In this document: in pieces, positions 60,564-64,000 of the stretch | How positions within the stretch are numbered: the first letter of the stretch is position 1 | Layout of the letters: the number at the start of each line of letters is the position of its first letter | NCBI RefSeq assembly: GCF_002943565.1 | Contig: NZ_PJCH01000001.1 | Coordinates: 372,001-436,000, forward strand | Length of the DNA: 64,000 nucleotides | Reading direction: 5' to 3' | Origin: Hyphococcus luteus | Lineage (GTDB): Bacteria > Pseudomonadota > Alphaproteobacteria > Caulobacterales > Parvularculaceae | Notes under the pieces: model-generated | What the model was told of the DNA's origin: nothing | Seen by the model: only the letters and a program-made list of their open reading frames with translations | The model's database searches: none | Program-made: the position numbers and the translations under genes

Positions 60564-60878
60564 TTATCCAATACCCAGAATAGATCTCACCGCCTCGCTT
60601 GCCGCGGGCTTGGGACGCCCGCCCCCTGCGGCCTCCAGAAGCTGCGCGCCGGCCTGCATCGCCTGCACGCTCATCATCTCGTGAGCCTTTGCGGTGACAT
60701 CGGCGAGATTCACCAATGCGGACTGCATCTGCGCAAAAGCCTCGCCGCCATTCGATGCATGAAGTTTGCCATCGACCCCTTTTGCGACAACTGCGCCCGC
60801 AGCCAGGGTCGCGGCAAGGCCCGCAATTTGCTTCTCAAAACGCAACAACGCCAACTGTTCTTTTCGGAGATCTGTCAT
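60564..60878 (-). CDS. Small helical protein of unknown function
   Basis: A 104-residue, largely helical protein with heptad-like hydrophobic spacing (LRKEQLALLRFEKQIAGLAA) and a central amphipathic helix (FAQMQSALVNLADVTAKAHE). GAGGATAAG precedes the ATG, a convincing ribosome site. It has no signal peptide or known domain. Its promoter region faces the next gene and contains a pair of direct 17-base repeats. Its stop lies close before the membrane protein frame, with which it is probably co-transcribed. Confidence 0.65.
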   Translation of the reverse strand: MTDLRKEQLALLRFEKQIAGLAATLAAGAVVAKGVDGKLHASNGGEAFAQMQSALVNLADVTAKAHEMMSVQAMQAGAQLLEAAGGGRPKPAASEAVRSILGIG

Positions 60879-60921
60879 TTCTTATCCTCACAAGTAAAAA
60901 GTATGGTACTCAAACAACAAT

Positions 60922-60978
60922 ACAACCTTAGCGGGAATGAAGGTGAAATCCAGACCAAATTACAACTTATGCGGGAAT
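60922..60978 (+). repeat. Pair of 17-base direct repeats in a divergent promoter region
   Basis: ACAACCTTAGCGGGAAT (60922-60938) and ACAACTTATGCGGGAAT (60962-60978) share 14 of 17 bases and start exactly 40 bases apart, about four helical turns. They lie between the start of the small helical gene and the next frame. Same-face spacing suggests a regulator site; the HTH protein encoded just to the right is a candidate. Confidence 0.5.
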
Positions 60979-60982
60979 TTTC

Positions 60983-61264
60983 TTGAGCAGGGATGAGGAC
61001 AATTACGCCGCCCGGATCGGGCGGGCCATGTGGCGGGTCGCCAAGAGGCGGGCCGCCGAGACGCAATTTTATGAGAACATGGCGCCGCAGCGGGCGCCGG
61101 TCATCGCCGCTGAAGCGGCCGGTCCTGAAAATAAAGCTCCGACGCCAACTCGGCGCCCCGGTCCAGCGCCGACAGAGACGGAACGCCCCCTGTCTCTTTC
61201 AGAATTTCTTCGAGCACTGGGCGAAGAGCTTGCGCAAGACGAGCCGGACCCTGACGGGTCGTGA
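60983..61264 (+). CDS. Possible small protein overlapping the HTH gene on the opposite strand
   Basis: A 93-codon frame from TTG. The first 35 residues (IGRAMWRVAKRRAAETQFYE) look like a basic helix; the rest is Pro/Ala/Glu-rich. Its last 164 bases lie antisense to the 3' part of the HTH regulator gene. Codon use is plausible but no homolog or good ribosome site is seen. It may simply be a shadow of the HTH gene at its 3' end. Confidence 0.25.
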   Translation: MSRDEDNYAARIGRAMWRVAKRRAAETQFYENMAPQRAPVIAAEAAGPENKAPTPTRRPGPAPTETERPLSLSEFLRALGEELAQDEPDPDGS

Positions 61265-61646
61265 GACGCGACAGCGCCGCATAAGTGTTGACGGTGGCCT
61301 CAGCGGCGATGTCGAGCGTTTCGGGCGCGGCGGGCGCCGCCTCTTCAGGCCGCAAATGGTTGATTACCACCGCCATGGCGAGCCGCAGCCGCGAAGCGTC
61401 GAGAAGCGCCTCTTCCGGCGTGGCGGGCATGGCGAGAATATCGGCGCCGCCACGGACCTCGCCGTAAAGCGCGGCGAGGCTCACCGCGCCGCCGGTCGCC
61501 TCCGCAATCCGCCGGGCGAGCAACGGCTTTGGAGCCTGGACGCCGGCGATGATCCGGTAGAGCGTCTGGCGGGAGACGCCCACCCGGTCGGCGAAATCCT
61601 GAACGCGCTCCTCGACATCGTGGAGATATCGTTTCAGCGGGTGCAT
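61101..61646 (-). CDS. XRE-like helix-turn-helix regulator
   Basis: A 181-residue protein. Residues 6-60 form a Cro/XRE-type HTH: YLHDVEERVQDFADRVGVSR and QTLYRIIAGVQAPKPLLARR. The remaining part is helical (LLDASRLRLAMAVVINHLR) and of unknown function. It is transcribed leftward, toward the small helical gene; only its tail overlaps a weak frame on the other strand. It could bind the 17-base repeats near 60940 (inference). No phage genes are adjacent, so a chromosomal regulator is more likely than a prophage repressor. Confidence 0.75.
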   Translation of the reverse strand: MHPLKRYLHDVEERVQDFADRVGVSRQTLYRIIAGVQAPKPLLARRIAEATGGAVSLAALYGEVRGGADILAMPATPEEALLDASRLRLAMAVVINHLRPEEAAPAAPETLDIAAEATVNTYAALSRLTTRQGPARLAQALRPVLEEILKETGGVPSLSALDRGAELASELYFQDRPLQRR

Positions 61647-61790
61647 GGGGTTAACCGTTTCTCATTTTCCCTTACGGGGCCCGAAAGGTTGTCACGAGAC
61701 TCGCAACAATCCGTTAAGAATTGCTGCGCTGCGGCAGACGTCCTAAGAGACCGCCTCGCCATTTCAGAAACAAAAGATTATTCCCGCCCC

Positions 61791-63605
61791 ATGAGCGCCC
61801 TCCTGTTAACCCTTGCGGACATTCGCCTCTCCATCGGCGGCGAGCCCCTGTTCGAAAACGCGTCTCTCAATGTGGGGACGCGCGCGCGCATCGCGCTCGT
61901 CGGGCGCAACGGGTCCGGCAAGTCGACGCTGATGAAAATCGCCGCCGGCCTCGTCGAAGCGGACGGGGGCGAGCGCTTCATCCATCCGGGTGCGACGGTG
62001 CGTTATCTCGCCCAGGAGCCCGATGCGAGCGGCTATGACGCCATCGGCGATTACGCCCGCGCCGGATTGGACGAGACCGGCAAGGCCCATGAAGCGGAAA
62101 TGATGCTCGAGGAGCTCGGCCTCAATCCGTCCCTGTCGCCGTTAAAACTGTCCGGCGGGGAGCTGCGCCGCGCAGCGATTGCGCAAGCCCTCGCCGCGGC
62201 GCCGGACATTCTCCTTCTCGACGAGCCCACCAACCATCTCGACCTGCCGGCCATCGCCTGGCTCGAACAGAAACTGCGCGCCCTTCCCTCCGCCATCGTC
62301 GTCATTAGTCACGACCGGCGCTTTCTCGAAACCGTCACCAACGACACGGTCTGGATCGACCGCGGCGCCACGCGCGCCACGGGTTCCGGCTTCAAGGACT
62401 TCGAAGCCTGGCGCGACAAGTTCCTGGAAGAGGAAGAAGCCGCGCTGCACAAGCTCGGTCGCAAGATCGCCGCGGAAGAACACTGGATGCGGTACGGCGT
62501 CACCGCGCGCCGCAAGCGGAACATGCGCCGGGTCGGCGAATTGAAATCCATGCGCAAGCAATTGCGCGAGGCGAAACGCGTCGAAGGCGGGCCGACCTTC
62601 ACCCTGCAGGCGGGCGCGGCCTCCGGCAAGCGCGCCATCGTTGCCGAGCATGTTTCGAAATCTTACGGCGAGCGGAAAATCATCGACGATTTTTCGATCG
62701 AGATCGCGCGCGGCGACCGCATCGGTTTCGTCGGCCCCAACGGCGCCGGCAAGACGACGCTGATCAATCTCATCACCGGCGCCGTCGAACCCGATGAAGG
62801 CTCGATCAAGCTGGGGACCAATCTCGAGATCGTCTCTCTCGACCAGCGCCGGGCGAGACTCAAGCCCGAGATGCGCGTCGCCGACGCCATCAATGACGGA
62901 ACCGGCGACTGGGTCACGATCAATGGCGAAAAACGCCATGTGGCGACCTATCTGAAAGACTTCCTGTTCGGCCCCGAACAATGGCGCCAGCCCGTGACCG
63001 CGCTTTCCGGCGGCGAACGCGGGCGCCTGGCGCTCGCCGCCGCGCTCGCCAAGCCGTCGAACCTTCTCATTCTCGACGAACCGACCAACGATCTCGATCT
63101 CGAGACCCTGGAAATGCTCGAGGATCAATTATCCGCCTACGAAGGAACGCTTCTCCTTATCAGCCACGACCGGGCGTTTCTCGACAATCTCGTCGCCAGC
63201 GTCGTCGCGCCCGCCCCCGAAAAACCCGGCCGCTGGATCCGCTATGCGGGCGGCTACGACGACATGGTCGCACAGCGCGGGAGCGCCCCCGGCCTTGAAG
63301 GCGCGAGCGCGAAACAAAAACAGGCGAAACAAAAGTCGTCCCCTGAAAATCCGAAACCTGCGCCGAAGGCCAAGCTCTCCTACAAGGAGCAGTTCGCCCT
63401 GAAAAATCTGCCCGGCGAAATCGATACGCTGCAAACGCAAATCGCCGCGCTCAAGACAAAGCTCGACGATCCGGACCTGTTCTCCAAAGACCCCGCCCTG
63501 TTCGACAAGACCGCGAAAGACCTCGCCGCGGCGGAAGAAACGCTTGCCGAAAAGGAAGAAGAATGGCTGGTGCTGGAGATGAAGCGCGAGGAACTGGAGA
63601 ATTGA
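61791..63605 (+). CDS. ABC-F family ATPase (Uup-like)
   Basis: A 604-residue soluble protein with two ABC ATPase domains and no membrane segments. Domain 1: VGRNGSGKSTLM, LSGGELRRAAIAQALA, LLLDEPTNHLDLPA. Domain 2: GPNGAGKTTLINL, LSGGERGRLALAAAL, LILDEPTNDLDLE. The linker (LHKLGRKIAAEEHWMRYGVT, ARRKRNMRRVGELKS) is the P-site tRNA-interaction motif region. The C-terminal 90 residues form a charged coiled coil, as in Uup. ABC-F proteins act on the ribosome or in DNA-structure maintenance. ATG 61791 matches the usual start; the long open frame upstream from 60993 lies antisense to the HTH gene and is rejected. Confidence 0.93.
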   Translation: MSALLLTLADIRLSIGGEPLFENASLNVGTRARIALVGRNGSGKSTLMKIAAGLVEADGGERFIHPGATVRYLAQEPDASGYDAIGDYARAGLDETGKAHEAEMMLEELGLNPSLSPLKLSGGELRRAAIAQALAAAPDILLLDEPTNHLDLPAIAWLEQKLRALPSAIVVISHDRRFLETVTNDTVWIDRGATRATGSGFKDFEAWRDKFLEEEEAALHKLGRKIAAEEHWMRYGVTARRKRNMRRVGELKSMRKQLREAKRVEGGPTFTLQAGAASGKRAIVAEHVSKSYGERKIIDDFSIEIARGDRIGFVGPNGAGKTTLINLITGAVEPDEGSIKLGTNLEIVSLDQRRARLKPEMRVADAINDGTGDWVTINGEKRHVATYLKDFLFGPEQWRQPVTALSGGERGRLALAAALAKPSNLLILDEPTNDLDLETLEMLEDQLSAYEGTLLLISHDRAFLDNLVASVVAPAPEKPGRWIRYAGGYDDMVAQRGSAPGLEGASAKQKQAKQKSSPENPKPAPKAKLSYKEQFALKNLPGEIDTLQTQIAALKTKLDDPDLFSKDPALFDKTAKDLAAAEETLAEKEEEWLVLEMKREELEN

Positions 63606-63612
63606 AACGCAA

Positions 63613-64000
63613 ATGAACAATCACGCAAAACCGCCCCTGAAAGCCGAATGCCGTTGCGGGAAATTGCAGGCGTCGATTGCGGCGGCGCCCCTCATCACCT
63701 CCGCCTGCCATTGCAAGGGCTGTCAGAAAATGGCCGCAAGCGCTTTCTCGCTGACGGTAATTGCGCTGAGTGAAAGCTTCTCTGTTATTGCCGGCAAGCC
63801 GGTGATTGGCGGCTTGCACGGCGGCGCGCGGCATTACTTTTGCGATTACTGTTTAAGCTGGGTGTTCACGCGCCCTGAAGGCTTCGATGAAATCGTCAAT
63901 ATACGCACGACCATGCTGGAAGACGCGGCGGACTTCCCGCCTTTCATGGAAACCTGCATGGCGGAAAAATTGCCATGGGCTAAGACCGGCGCCGTCAGAA
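63613..64000 (+). CDS. GFA/CENP-V-family protein (partial, runs off the window)
   Basis: From the ATG at 63613 the frame is open to the end of the window (129 codons). It shows the zinc ligands of the GFA family: CRCG near residue 13, CHCKGCQK near 36 and CDYC near 78. The fold is a small Zn-binding beta sandwich. The family was named for a proposed glutathione-dependent formaldehyde-activating enzyme, but most members have no proven reaction. It lies 7 bases after the ABC-F stop, so it may be co-transcribed. The C-terminus is outside the window. Confidence 0.85.
   Translation, partial: MNNHAKPPLKAECRCGKLQASIAAAPLITSACHCKGCQKMAASAFSLTVIALSESFSVIAGKPVIGGLHGGARHYFCDYCLSWVFTRPEGFDEIVNIRTTMLEDAADFPPFMETCMAEKLPWAKTGAVR

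Overview
The window is GC-rich, densely coded and alphaproteobacterial in character. Supporting signs are a Usg-family gene, a leader resembling the alphaproteobacterial speF RNA upstream of an ornithine decarboxylase, several large TonB-dependent receptors with FecI/FecR-type regulation, a GntP/IlvD/FAH sugar-acid operon of the Caulobacter Weimberg type, and the ODC plus deoxyhypusine-synthase-like polyamine pair. A marine or biofilm relative of the Parvularculales, Hyphomonadales or Caulobacterales is the best guess; species cannot be read from the sequence.

Layout. 0-6.4 kb: sugar-acid catabolism (end of a GH3 glycosidase, SMP-30 lactonase, gluconate kinase on the opposite strand, FAH-family enzyme, IlvD/Edd dehydratase, GntP permease). 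6.4-7.7 kb: a gene graveyard with remnants of an NTF2-like protein, a TAXI-type TRAP binding protein and a frameshifted TonB receptor. 7.7-18 kb: a probable catabolic regulon (fused E1 dehydrogenase, Rid protein, MFS permease, Rieske oxygenase, IclR regulator, TonB receptor, CaiB/BaiF CoA-transferase, and a stump of a glutaryl-CoA dehydrogenase). Two copies of a long AT-rich palindromic site lie at its two outward promoters. 18-25 kb: a decayed REP-associated transposase with REP-like repeats, an RHS protein ending in an M23 peptidase domain followed by a small lipoprotein (probable toxin and immunity pair), and an IS3-family element that cuts off the 5' end of the RHS gene. 25-32.6 kb: M16 protease, STN-type TonB receptor, FecR and an ECF sigma factor. 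33-34.2 kb: IS5 and tyrosine-recombinase wrecks. 34.4-42.7 kb: an unusual signalling locus: ECF sigma factor and a membrane Ser/Thr kinase with an extracytoplasmic TPR domain, divergent from four exported proteins, one of which carries eleven exact LPGDQF units. 42.7-43.3 kb: an internally deleted transposase and tRNA-Ser(GGA). 43.4-64 kb: mostly core genes (TerC, DUF4105, VanZ, GalE, phosphatase, methyltransferase, MAPEG, ArgE-like, histone-like, tandem FKBP, a phospholipid-synthesis cluster, Usg, polyamine genes, an esterase, an HTH regulator, an ABC-F ATPase and the start of a GFA-family protein).

How it fits together. The left end imports and oxidises sugar acids. The 7.7-18 kb cluster probably imports a hydrophobic or ring compound through the TonB receptor and MFS permease, oxidises it with the Rieske enzyme, and passes acids to CoA metabolism. 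The accessory middle (18-43 kb) is where mobile DNA, a competition toxin and the two sigma-factor systems have accumulated. The most promising undescribed system is the kinase, sigma factor and LPGDQF-repeat locus at 34.4-42.7 kb.
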